Assembly: GCA_965200145.1 (NCBI GenBank)
Contig: CBDATG010000002.1
Location: 558,001-622,000 of the forward strand
Reading direction: 5' to 3'
DNA length: 64,000 nt
Source: CBDATG01 sp965200145
Lineage (GTDB): Bacteria > Chloroflexota > Dehalococcoidia > Lucifugimonadales > Lucifugimonadaceae
The position numbers and the translations under genes were made by a program. The notes beneath the pieces were generated by a model. That model was given only the letters and a program-made list of their open reading frames with translations, searched no databases and was not told the origin of the DNA. The number at the start of each line of letters is the position of its first letter. Position 1 is the stretch's first letter. Positions 45,460 through 53,726 of the stretch are shown in pieces.

Positions 45460-46662
45460 TCATCGGATCGGCGGAACCCAGATGCTACCGCCGTCTCTAA
45501 CTAGGCGATTCCGCCCGCGTTCTATGTCCAGTGCATCCGGGCCGAAGTGGCGGTTGTAAATCTCGCCGTAGTTTCCCACTTCGCCGATAACCGATTGCAT
45601 TACGCGTGCGCTCAGGTAGAGCGAATCTTGTCCGAAGTCGCCTTCGTATCCGCCCAACCGTCGGACCGCGATATCCTGACTCGTCGCACTATGCTCGATC
45701 GTCTCGCTGGTAACACCGAGCATCTCCGCTCGAACTAGCCCCGTGACAACAAACTTCACAACGTCAAACCATGCATCATTACCCGTCGGTACCGCCAGCA
45801 CGGCAACACGTTCAGCGAAGTATCCCGGCAGTACTCTGCTATCGAATGGTGAGTCCAGCCGTCGTCGAATGGCTGATAGTTCTGGCCCGGTCTCCGTCAG
45901 GGCAGAACAGAACCCTAGCTCGTACGCGGAGATCGCATCAGTCAGGTTTGAGAACCGCATCGTTCCGACCGTGACACGATTCGCACTCGCCCAATCCAAC
46001 AGGGCATGTTCCGAATCGTCATTTTCAACGGTGCATGCCGTCTCGCCAGGGAGGTCGGACAATGCCGCGGTGCCCGAATCTCGCTTGACAATGACGGCCT
46101 GTCCACCGAAGTAAACGGGTAGGGTCGCGTTCCCCCATTCGGCTTCTTGCTGCATAGTCCAGTCGATTCCCGTCGCCAGTATGTCGATATCCCCTGCGAT
46201 CAGCGTTTCGCCCTCGCCTCCCGCAGCTATTTCGATGAACTGCACCCAGTTGGGGTTCCCGAATAGTGCAGTCGCGACAGCTCGGCACATATCCACGAAG
46301 AAGCCTGACCATACGCCATCATCATCAGGGATCGACAATCCGACCTTGTCAGGGTGCACGCCGCACAGGACATGCCCACGTTCAAAGACGGTCGATAGAC
46401 GTTCCGACTTCGTGATGGCATCTTGAAGCGCGGACTCGGCGATGTCGCTCTTTGCCTGAGCCGTTGCGTATGTTATAGCCGCTGGTGTCAGCGCCTCTCG
46501 CGCGGTGATCGCTGTTGATACTGCCTGGGATATCAGCTGTCGATTTGCACGTCCGTCGCCAGTCTGTGCGGCGCACGATACAAGCGACGCAGCCGTCAAT
46601 GCTGTCAGAACGATACACGCAGTTACGAAGGTCGTGAGTGCGATTGGATGTCGGTGGTGCAT
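45460..46662 (-). CDS. Amino-acid ABC transporter binding lipoprotein (AapJ-like), paralogue 1
   Basis: The protein has 400 residues from ATG 46662. A farther start at 46704 would lie inside an intrinsic terminator and is rejected. The signal peptide has lipobox SLVSC. A stretch rich in Ala, Thr and Gln (residues about 30-80) precedes the binding fold, which begins RGHVLCGVHPDKVGLSIPDDDGVWSGF and contains DICRAVA-like DMCRAVATALFG and ATGIDWTMQQEAEWGN. The end is RNRLVRDGGSIWVPPIR. It is the most diverged of the four paralogues and lies next to the permease genes. Confidence 0.88.
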   Translation of the reverse strand: MHHRHPIALTTFVTACIVLTALTAASLVSCAAQTGDGRANRQLISQAVSTAITAREALTPAAITYATAQAKSDIAESALQDAITKSERLSTVFERGHVLCGVHPDKVGLSIPDDDGVWSGFFVDMCRAVATALFGNPNWVQFIEIAAGGEGETLIAGDIDILATGIDWTMQQEAEWGNATLPVYFGGQAVIVKRDSGTAALSDLPGETACTVENDDSEHALLDWASANRVTVGTMRFSNLTDAISAYELGFCSALTETGPELSAIRRRLDSPFDSRVLPGYFAERVAVLAVPTGNDAWFDVVKFVVTGLVRAEMLGVTSETIEHSATSQDIAVRRLGGYEGDFGQDSLYLSARVMQSVIGEVGNYGEIYNRHFGPDALDIERGRNRLVRDGGSIWVPPIR

Positions 46663-46673
46663 CGGCGTGTACG

Positions 46674-46715
46674 AAAAAGACGGGTCGGGAAGCCTTGTTC
46701 GCAACCCGACCCGTC
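46674..46715 (-). terminator. Rho-independent terminator inside the binding-protein array
   Basis: On the minus strand GACGGGTCGGG pairs perfectly with CCCGACCCGTC (11 bp, 15-base loop; arms 46705-46715 and 46679-46689) and is followed at once by TTTTT (46674-46678). It lies between paralogues 2 and 1, only 12 bases before the ATG of paralogue 1. Transcripts from the upstream three binding-protein genes should mostly stop here, with read-through feeding paralogue 1, the permeases and the ATPase. Confidence 0.9.
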
Positions 46716-46772
46716 AAGTCTGACGGTTAGGCAAATGCTAACCGCCAGGATTTGGATGGCTGTATCCGCGTG

Positions 46773-47927
46773 CTAACGCAATGGGGCAGCGTAGAGCTGG
46801 CCGCCGTCGGTCCACAGACGGTTGCGGCCTGTGCGGGGCAATCCTATGCCGTCAGTGCCCAGATTGCGGTCGTAGATCTCGCCGTAGTTGCCAACTGCGC
46901 GAAGGACATCCTGCATGAAGTCGTCGTCCAATCCGAGTGTCTCTTGGCCGAAACTACCTTCAACCCCAAGCAATCTCTTCGCTTTGGTGTCGTCTCCGCT
47001 TGTAAATTCGCCGATGTTGCGTGATGTAATGCCGTACTCTTCGGCGTAGATCAGTCCCGACATCACAGTCTTGACGACGTCAAACCACTGCTCGTCGCCG
47101 TGTGGCACGACAGGTGTAAGCGGCTCCTCAGAAATCGTCTCCGGTAGGATCACGTGGTTGTCCGGGTTAGGCAGGGCAGAGCGGAATGCGGCAAGCTGAG
47201 AGCGGTCGCTTGTGAAGACGTCGCAGGCGCGGGATTCGTAGGAACTGCGCACGACATCGGAGTCTTCGAAGACTTGCGGTGAGTACTCGAGATTGTTCTC
47301 CGTGAAGAAGTCGGCCATGTTCAGCTCGGTCGTGGTACCAGAGGTTACGCACACATTGGCTCCACCGAGGTCGTAGGCGCTGTCAACATCCAGGTCGCTC
47401 GGCACCATGAAGCCTTGCCCGTCGTAGAACATCGTGACCGTGTAGTTACCCCAGCCCGCATCTCGCGATGTGGTCCAGGTGACCGTCCGAACCAGCACAT
47501 CAACGTTGCCAGACTGGATCGTCGGGCCACGCTCGGCGGCGGTTATGTACTGAATGCTGATCGCCTCGGGGTCTCCGAGAACGGCGGCGGCTACTGCTCG
47601 ACAGAGGTCTATGTCAAACCCGATGTTGCGTCCGGCATCATCCAATGATCCGAAACCCGGCACGTCGTTGCGGCTTGCACATATGACTTCGCCGCGATCT
47701 CGCACCAGTTGCAAACGCTCAGATGTTGACTCCATCATCATTGCTTCGGCTTCGCTGGCGGCGGTCTGAGCATCACTCAGCTGCCCTTCGAGAACTGCCA
47801 CTTGGGCGATTGCGGCGGTGGCTGTGCCTTGTGCATTGTTGAGGTCTTCCGTCGATGCGCCACTGGTGCACGCGAACAGCGCAACACCCGACAGCGCACA
47901 GATTGCCATCAATAACTTGAATTTCAT
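46773..47927 (-). CDS. Amino-acid ABC transporter binding lipoprotein (AapJ-like), paralogue 2
   Basis: The protein has 384 residues from ATG 47927 (MKFKLLMAICALSG, lipobox Cys20); the frame to 47978 adds a basic leader. After the lipid cysteine a predicted coiled coil (NNAQGTATAAIAQVAVLEGQ and on to about residue 70) forms a stalk. The binding domain has GEVICASRNDVPGFGSLDD, GFDIDLCRAVAAAVLGD, VRTVTWTTSRDAGWGNYTV and the C-terminal GNYGEIYDRNLG. It binds polar amino acids for the Aap permease by family. It ends just before the terminator at 46674-46715. Confidence 0.9.
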   Translation of the reverse strand: MKFKLLMAICALSGVALFACTSGASTEDLNNAQGTATAAIAQVAVLEGQLSDAQTAASEAEAMMMESTSERLQLVRDRGEVICASRNDVPGFGSLDDAGRNIGFDIDLCRAVAAAVLGDPEAISIQYITAAERGPTIQSGNVDVLVRTVTWTTSRDAGWGNYTVTMFYDGQGFMVPSDLDVDSAYDLGGANVCVTSGTTTELNMADFFTENNLEYSPQVFEDSDVVRSSYESRACDVFTSDRSQLAAFRSALPNPDNHVILPETISEEPLTPVVPHGDEQWFDVVKTVMSGLIYAEEYGITSRNIGEFTSGDDTKAKRLLGVEGSFGQETLGLDDDFMQDVLRAVGNYGEIYDRNLGTDGIGLPRTGRNRLWTDGGQLYAAPLR

Positions 47928-48190
47928 CCTGTTGTGTACTCCGTAACTGTTTCGTCGCGGGATTAACGGTACCCGCACAGGTAATCAATTTTATGTGAAT
48001 TCTAGCCGTGTTGATAAATCAGGTTACGAAACGAGTCATCGATGTCGGGCCGACCACGAACCCAAAGAATCGAACTTGATTCCGCAAGCCGCCACGGGCT
48101 GGCGAGTGCATTACGTCGTCTGTGAATTGCGACCAAACGAACGCTCTACGCGGCACAGAACGGCGGCGCTTGGCGATCGCCGATGGGCAG

Positions 48191-49345
48191 TTAACGCAAG
48201 GGTGGCCCGTAAATCTGCCCGCCGTCGATCCAGAGGCGATTTCGCACGCGTGGCAGATTGATGCTATCTGGACCAAGGTTTCTCTGGTAGACCTCGCCAT
48301 AGTTGCCGACCTGACGCACCACATCCTGCATGAACGTCTGACTCAACCCGAGAGTCTCCTGACCGAACTGTCCTTCAATGCCCAGCAGTCGTTTCGCCTT
48401 CGTATCGTCGCTGTTTGCGATCTGATCGAGATTTGAAGAATCTATGCCATACGCTTCCGCGTAGATGAGTCCCGACATGACTGTCTTGACGATGTCGAAC
48501 CACTGCTCATCACCGTGCGGAACGATGGGCGTCAGCGGCTCCTCAGAGATGAACTCTGGGAGTATCACGTGGTCGTCTGGATTCGTAAGCGTGGCACGCA
48601 GGGCTGCTAGAGACGAGTGGTCATTCGTCATAGCATCGCACTGGCCTTCTGCGTAAGAGTCGCGCACAACGTCCAAGTCTTCGTAGGTATGGGCTTCTAA
48701 TAGCAGGCCGTTCTGTCGGAAGAAATCTGCCATGTTCTGCTCAGTAGTTGTGCCGGAGGCGACGCACACCGCGGCTTCATCCAACTCGTAAGCCGAAGTT
48801 AGTCCGAGTGACTTCGGCACTAGGAATCCCTGCCCGTCGTAAAACATGGTCAACGTGCCGTTTCCCCAAGATGCTTCCCGCGAAGTCGTGAGAGTCACCG
48901 TGCGAGCGAGCAGGTCGACGTCACCTGACTGGATAGTGGGACCGTGCTCGGCGGCTGTGATGTACTGAATCTTGACCTTATCCGCATCACCGAGCACGGC
49001 CGCGGCTACGGCGCGACATAGGTCGATGTCAAAGCCAACGTTGCGGCCGGACTCGTCAAGTGAACCGAAACCGGGGACGTTATTTCGGCTCGCGCAGATG
49101 ACTTCGTCGCGGTCCCGAACATCTTTGAGTCGACTTTCGCCGGTATCGATAGGTGCGGGAGAGTCTGAACCACCTGCTCCATTCGAACCAGATATGCGGC
49201 TCTCAAGCTCTGAGATGCGCGTCAAAGCGGCCGAGGCGGTGGCTTCGGCATTGTCCAAGTCAGTCTGGGATGCGCTGGCATCGCAAGCGAGGACTATGAT
49301 CAGTCCGAGCGAGAGCAGGGTAGTAGCTAGACTTAATCTGGGCAT
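48191..49345 (-). CDS. Amino-acid ABC transporter binding lipoprotein (AapJ-like), paralogue 3
   Basis: The protein has 384 residues from ATG 49345 (GGGAG six bases upstream; another ATG at 49351). The lipobox cysteine is Cys21 (VLAC). A heptad-patterned segment (LDNAEATASAALTRISELES) is followed by a Gly/Ser/Pro linker, then the binding fold: EVICASRNNVPGFGSLDES, GFDIDLCRAVAAAVLGD and ARTVTLTTSREASWGNGTL. Near the end GNYGEVYQRNLG is seen. The gap to paralogue 2 is 263 bases, the longest within the array, so an extra promoter there is possible. Confidence 0.9.
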   Translation of the reverse strand: MPRLSLATTLLSLGLIIVLACDASASQTDLDNAEATASAALTRISELESRISGSNGAGGSDSPAPIDTGESRLKDVRDRDEVICASRNNVPGFGSLDESGRNVGFDIDLCRAVAAAVLGDADKVKIQYITAAEHGPTIQSGDVDLLARTVTLTTSREASWGNGTLTMFYDGQGFLVPKSLGLTSAYELDEAAVCVASGTTTEQNMADFFRQNGLLLEAHTYEDLDVVRDSYAEGQCDAMTNDHSSLAALRATLTNPDDHVILPEFISEEPLTPIVPHGDEQWFDIVKTVMSGLIYAEAYGIDSSNLDQIANSDDTKAKRLLGIEGQFGQETLGLSQTFMQDVVRQVGNYGEVYQRNLGPDSINLPRVRNRLWIDGGQIYGPPLR

Positions 49346-49356
49346 CGTCATCTCCC

Positions 49357-50532
49357 TTAACGCAGAGGAGGTGCGAATATCTGGCCGCCGTCGATCCAAA
49401 GGCGGTTCCTACCGACGCGCGGAATATTGATGCTGTCGGTCAGGAAGTTCCGAGCGTATATCTCGCCGTAGTTGCCAACCTGCTTCAGCACATCCTGCAT
49501 GAAGGTGGCGCCCAGTCCCAATCGCTCTTGACCGAAGCCTCCTTCAACACCCAGCAATCGCTTCGCAGTCACGTTGCCGTTGCTGACGTGTTCGTCAACG
49601 TTGGTGCTATCGATGCCAAGAGCTTCTGCGTGGATGACTCCCGCCAATACCGCCTTGACGATGTCGAGCCATTGATCATCACCGTGCGGAACGACGGGAG
49701 TTGACGGCTCATCAGAAATGGTTTCTGGCAACACGATATGTTCATCCGGGTTTGACAGAGCGGCGCGCAGGCCTGCTAACAGCGATGTGTTGGAAGTCAC
49801 GACATCGCATTGCTCGGCGTCATATGCTTCTAACGCAGTATCGGTTTCCTCAAACACTTGCGGGTCGTAGCGGAACTCGTTCTGACGGAAGAAGTCTGCC
49901 ATGTTCAGCTCCGTCGTCGTGCCGGCTGTAACGCAAACTGCCGCGCCGCTCAGTTCGTACGCCGACTTTACGCCAAGTGCCTTTGGCACCATGAAGCCTT
50001 GACCGTCGTAGAACATCGTTATCGTGTAGTTGCCCCACGCGGCGTCCCTCGAAGTCGTCCAAGTGGCAGACCTGACCAGCAAGTCGATGTTTCCAGATTG
50101 CAACGCTGGACCGCGTTCGCTGGCGGTGATATATCGAATCTCAAACGCCTCAGAGTCTCCGAGTACCGCCGCGGCTACAGCGCGGCAGGTGTCAATGTCG
50201 AATCCCACAGGGTTACCCTCTGCATCGATGGCACCCCATCCCGGAATATCGTTGCGAGTGGCGCAGACTAACCTGCCGCGTTCCAGCACCATCTCAAGCC
50301 GGGTCTCTGCGTCCACTATCTCAGAGCGGACGATTTCGAACTCGGCAGTGCGGGTCCCTGCAACTTCGGTGCGCGACTCCTGAGCTTCAAGAGCTGCAAC
50401 AGCCGCATCGGCGGTTGCGCGGGCTGACACCAGTGCGGCGTCGTCCGATTCAACCTGCGTCGTGCATGAAAATATCGCTACCCATACAACGGCGGCGGCG
50501 GCCAACAACACTTGTGCGCGCAAAGTCGTCAT
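49357..50532 (-). CDS. Amino-acid ABC transporter binding lipoprotein (AapJ-like), paralogue 4
   Basis: The 391-residue protein has lipobox Cys23 (IFSC). A coiled-coil-like stretch (ALVSARATADAAVAALEAQE and onward to about residue 70) precedes the binding fold with LVCATRNDIPGWGAIDAEG, GFDIDTCRAVAAAVLGD, VRSATWTTSRDAAWGNYTI and the end RNRLWIDGGQIFAPPLR. It is the first gene of the array as transcribed, and paralogue 3 begins 11 bases after its stop. All four paralogues share the C-terminal RNRL-x-x-DGG pattern. Confidence 0.9.
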   Translation of the reverse strand: MTTLRAQVLLAAAAVVWVAIFSCTTQVESDDAALVSARATADAAVAALEAQESRTEVAGTRTAEFEIVRSEIVDAETRLEMVLERGRLVCATRNDIPGWGAIDAEGNPVGFDIDTCRAVAAAVLGDSEAFEIRYITASERGPALQSGNIDLLVRSATWTTSRDAAWGNYTITMFYDGQGFMVPKALGVKSAYELSGAAVCVTAGTTTELNMADFFRQNEFRYDPQVFEETDTALEAYDAEQCDVVTSNTSLLAGLRAALSNPDEHIVLPETISDEPSTPVVPHGDDQWLDIVKAVLAGVIHAEALGIDSTNVDEHVSNGNVTAKRLLGVEGGFGQERLGLGATFMQDVLKQVGNYGEIYARNFLTDSINIPRVGRNRLWIDGGQIFAPPLR

Positions 50533-50622
50533 CTGAAGTCTCTGAGTTGCCTTACACCTGTTCGTTGCTTGCCAACACTGGCATCAGATTCTATTGCGAC
50601 GCGCATTCAGGGGCGCGCGGTA

Positions 50623-51870
50623 TCAGGCAAACGTGGCATCAAACGAAGCTAGACTCGCGTCAATTGTGCTGGGATTCAGTGCATCTTCGACTGCGTCCAA
50701 AGTCTTCAAACCTGAGCCGGTGATCAACGCGACAGTCTCTTCCTCTCGGGAGATCGCGCCCGATTCGGCAAGCTGTTTCAATGCTGAAATCACCACTCCG
50801 CCCGCTGTCTCGGCGAAAATGCCCTCACTCTCTGCCAGGAGCCTGATACCTTCCCCAACTTCCCATTCCGGCACTACGCATCCCTTGCCGCCAGTCTCGT
50901 TGGCGATCTTCGCGGCGTAATATCCATCTGCCGGGTTACCGATGGCCAAAGACTTGGCGACTGTATCAGGGCGCACAGGTCGCGGGTGGGACTGGCCGTC
51001 CTGGATAGCGCGTGCGATCGGCGAGCATCCATCTGCTTGTGCAACGTGCATCGAAGTGGGTGCATCTTCAATCAATCCCAGCTCAGTGAACTCACGCAAT
51101 CCCTTCCACACCTTGGTGTGTAACGAGCCAGACGCGACTGGCACGACGATATGACGCGGCGCGCGCCAACCTAGCTGCTCTGCGACCTCGTATCCCAGTG
51201 TCTTGCTGCCCTCGGAGTAGTAAGGACGCATGTTGATATTGACGAAGGCCCAGGGATTGCGGTCTGCGAGCTCTGTGCATAGCCTATTCGCATCGTCGTA
51301 GCTGCCGCGCACTAACACTACAGAGCCGAATATCGCTGCCATGTTGATCTTGGCGCGCTCCAGGTCGTGAGGCACGAAAACCATAGTCTCCAAGTTCGCC
51401 CGCCGACCGTGGGCTCCGGTTGACCCGGCGAGGTTGCCAGTAGAGGCGCACGCGAGCGTTTCAAACCCGAATTCGACCGCCTTTGTTGTAGCGACCGAGA
51501 CGACACGGTCTTTGAAGGAGTGAGTAGGATTGGCGGTGTCGTTCTTGATCCACAGGTTGTCCAGCCCCAGAGCATCGCCCAGGTTGCGTGCCTTTACCAG
51601 AGGAGTGAAGCCCGCCCCTATATCGACTGCGTTCTCGACGGAGGCGGGAAGTAGCTCTGCGTAACGCCAGAGAGTGTGAGGTCCCGACTCGATCGACTCG
51701 CGGCTGATCGCTTTTGACACGGCTTCGTAGTCATATGAAGCCTCAAGCGGACCGAAACAGAAGTCGCAGACGAATATCGGCTCTACGGGATACTTCTCGT
51801 TGCACTCTTTGCAACGCAAACCTGTGATGTTTGGCACCTTTGAACATTCCTCATCCCGCCGCTGCGTCAT
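50623..51870 (-). CDS. thrC: Threonine synthase
   Basis: The PLP-dependent enzyme converts O-phosphohomoserine to threonine. From ATG 51870 it has 415 residues. The N-terminus carries a zinc ribbon (LRCKEC and VCDFCFGPLE), typical of the archaeal/Chloroflexota-style threonine synthases. The PLP lysine lies in NPTHSFKDRVVSVA, followed by CASTGNLAGSTGAHGRR, and the glycine-rich cofactor loop VPVASGSLHTKVWKGL. ITGSGLKT ends the core. The start is uncertain: the open frame extends to 51966 and none of the four ATGs has a clear Shine-Dalgarno. No homoserine kinase gene is seen nearby. Confidence 0.9.
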   Translation of the reverse strand: MTQRRDEECSKVPNITGLRCKECNEKYPVEPIFVCDFCFGPLEASYDYEAVSKAISRESIESGPHTLWRYAELLPASVENAVDIGAGFTPLVKARNLGDALGLDNLWIKNDTANPTHSFKDRVVSVATTKAVEFGFETLACASTGNLAGSTGAHGRRANLETMVFVPHDLERAKINMAAIFGSVVLVRGSYDDANRLCTELADRNPWAFVNINMRPYYSEGSKTLGYEVAEQLGWRAPRHIVVPVASGSLHTKVWKGLREFTELGLIEDAPTSMHVAQADGCSPIARAIQDGQSHPRPVRPDTVAKSLAIGNPADGYYAAKIANETGGKGCVVPEWEVGEGIRLLAESEGIFAETAGGVVISALKQLAESGAISREEETVALITGSGLKTLDAVEDALNPSTIDASLASFDATFA

Positions 51871-52102
51871 CCTTAAAGGTGCCATCTCGCATCGCAGTGA
51901 CAACACCATGTCGGGAGTGACAGCAGCAGCGTTTGATCCTAAGCTCGCTGATTCACCGACTGCCAAGCAACGCCAAGTTTGGACCGGCGCTTCTAGGCAA
52001 CGATTACCTAATCAATCCTATCCGCTCACTGCTGATGTGTCAAACCTAGTTGCAGAACATCACACCGCAGTGGAGTCAGGATGGTTGGCGCTGAGGTCGT
52101 AG

Positions 52103-52615
52103 TCAGGTTGATTTGCCTTCTAGGACGACGCGCGCGCCTAGCGTAGGGTGGTTTCGTTTGGGTATGAGCACCTTGCGCCTCACGGAGAGGATCCGCTCGG
52201 AGCGCTGGTTGTAGCCGAATGCGTCAAGTTGCACTATGCCGCGATCGCCCTTCGACGACTCCCATTTGTCCAGCACAACCGTCTCTGAGTAGATCGTGTC
52301 GCCGTGAAACGTCGGACCTTCGTGCTTCACAGACTCGTACTCCAATGCGGCGATGGCACGCCCAGAAACCGATTGCACACACTGTCCGATCACGATGGCG
52401 AATACGAGGATGCCGTTCACGAGACGCTGGCCGTGCTCTGTATGCGCCGATGCGTAGTGCGCGTCGATATGTATCGGATTCTGGTTTTGAGTCATGAGAG
52501 AGAACCATGTGTCGTCAGCCTCGGTGATGGTTCGCCCGGGCCAATTTCGGTAGACATCTCCGACATGGAAGTCCTCGAAGAATCTGCCGAATCTCAACTC
52601 ATTGCCGTCTGACAT
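52103..52615 (-). CDS. MaoC-like acyl-CoA hydratase
   Basis: Starting at ATG 52615 (behind AAAGGAG) the protein has 170 residues with a hot-dog fold. The hydratase motif is seen as SLMTQNQNPIHIDAHYASAHTEHGQRLVNGIL, with the catalytic Asn/Asp-His positions NP-HID, and GDTIYSETVVLDKWES near the end. It hydrates enoyl-CoA or mesaconyl-CoA-type substrates. The CoA ester lyase gene upstream in the same direction (101 bases away) suggests joint action on a C4/C5 dicarboxyl-CoA. The exact substrate is inference. Confidence 0.87.
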   Translation of the reverse strand: MSDGNELRFGRFFEDFHVGDVYRNWPGRTITEADDTWFSLMTQNQNPIHIDAHYASAHTEHGQRLVNGILVFAIVIGQCVQSVSGRAIAALEYESVKHEGPTFHGDTIYSETVVLDKWESSKGDRGIVQLDAFGYNQRSERILSVRRKVLIPKRNHPTLGARVVLEGKST

Positions 52616-52716
52616 TGCCTGCTCCTTTCCGATGAGGCTGTGTGACTTTGGAAGCGTGTTGTTGCGTCTATGGTCTGGGTATTTCGCATCAGATGGTAGG
52701 TGCACAGGTCGGACAC

Positions 52717-53682
52717 TTACGGTTCACCGCGCCCTCGGTGACCCGGGCCGCTGGGTAACGGAGTCAAACCAGCATCTGACAGAATGTTCCAAGCACGCGC
52801 GACGACTGGTGCATCAATCATCTCGCCGTCCAGTGAAATCGCACCGCGTCCCTGCGCGCTGGCAGTGTTTGCGGCATCAATCACGCGTTTCGCCCTCGTG
52901 ATCTCAGCAACTGAAGGCATCCAGACCGATCGGATAGTGTCGATCTGTGCCGGATGGATCGCGAACTTGCCGGTGTATCCCAATCTGCGTGCGAGATTGG
53001 CTTCAGCCTTCAGACCTTCCGAGTCTCTGAACTTCGCGTAAGGTGTGTCTAGCGCCTCCACGCCTGCCGCGCGTGCCGCGACGGCGACTGCGGATCTGGC
53101 ATAGAGCAACGATGCCTCACCATGTTCGTCCGCAAGGTCTTGCCTTGGTGGGTCCGTGTCTACTTCTCGCATGATTCCCATATCTGCTGCGTAGTCTTCG
53201 GCGCCAAATGCCACCCAACCGACTCGAGGACTGGCAGAGCAGATGTCATACGCATTAACAATAGCGGCAGCGGTCTCGATCCACGGCAATATCAAAGTTG
53301 CGCCAAGTTTCACACCCTGAGTCTTCTCAATTGTGTCAATCATGTCTGAGACCTGTCGGATGTCCTCGCCTGATTTGACCTTGCCGATGCTGATTCCGAC
53401 GATTCCAGTTCCCACGGAGGATTCAAGCTCACTCTGAGTTCGACCAGTCGTCAGACCGTTTACGCGCGGAATGATCGGCTTCCCGATTGCTACCAACTCT
53501 GGCATTGCGCGGACTGTCACTTCAACTGCGTCGTCCTTAGCGGCTGACGGGACTGAGTCCTCAAGGTCTGGGACGAATGCACTCGCGTCAAACCGCGATG
53601 CTTTCGCCAGCATGTCAGGGCGGTTGCCGGGAATGAAGAGCGGGCAGAGGAGTCGGGGACGCGACGAAGGTTCGTAACGCAT
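52717..53682 (-). CDS. HpcH/HpaI family CoA ester lyase (CitE/malyl-CoA lyase-like)
   Basis: The protein has 321 residues from ATG 53682 (MRYEPSSRPRLLCPLFIPGN); the GTG at 53748 would overlap the divergent gene. CitE-type landmarks: LFIPGNRPDMLAKA, FVPDLEDSVPSAAKDDA (metal Asp/Glu), PIIPRVNGL, the catalytic-Glu strand LILPWIETAAAIVNAYDI, and AFGAEDYAADMG. Members cleave malyl-CoA, citramalyl-CoA or beta-methylmalyl-CoA, giving acetyl- or propionyl-CoA plus glyoxylate or pyruvate. It is probably cotranscribed with the MaoC gene that follows, and is divergent from a hydroxyacid-dehydrogenase-like gene. Confidence 0.87.
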   Translation of the reverse strand: MRYEPSSRPRLLCPLFIPGNRPDMLAKASRFDASAFVPDLEDSVPSAAKDDAVEVTVRAMPELVAIGKPIIPRVNGLTTGRTQSELESSVGTGIVGISIGKVKSGEDIRQVSDMIDTIEKTQGVKLGATLILPWIETAAAIVNAYDICSASPRVGWVAFGAEDYAADMGIMREVDTDPPRQDLADEHGEASLLYARSAVAVAARAAGVEALDTPYAKFRDSEGLKAEANLARRLGYTGKFAIHPAQIDTIRSVWMPSVAEITRAKRVIDAANTASAQGRGAISLDGEMIDAPVVARAWNILSDAGLTPLPSGPGHRGRGEP

Positions 53683-53726
53683 AATCGAAGTAAGGGAATC
53701 AGGATGACGGAGGTTGGTGAACAGCG

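Noticed and set aside
46662..46704. Upstream start for binding-protein paralogue 1
   Set aside because: The added codons are the stem and loop of an intrinsic terminator.
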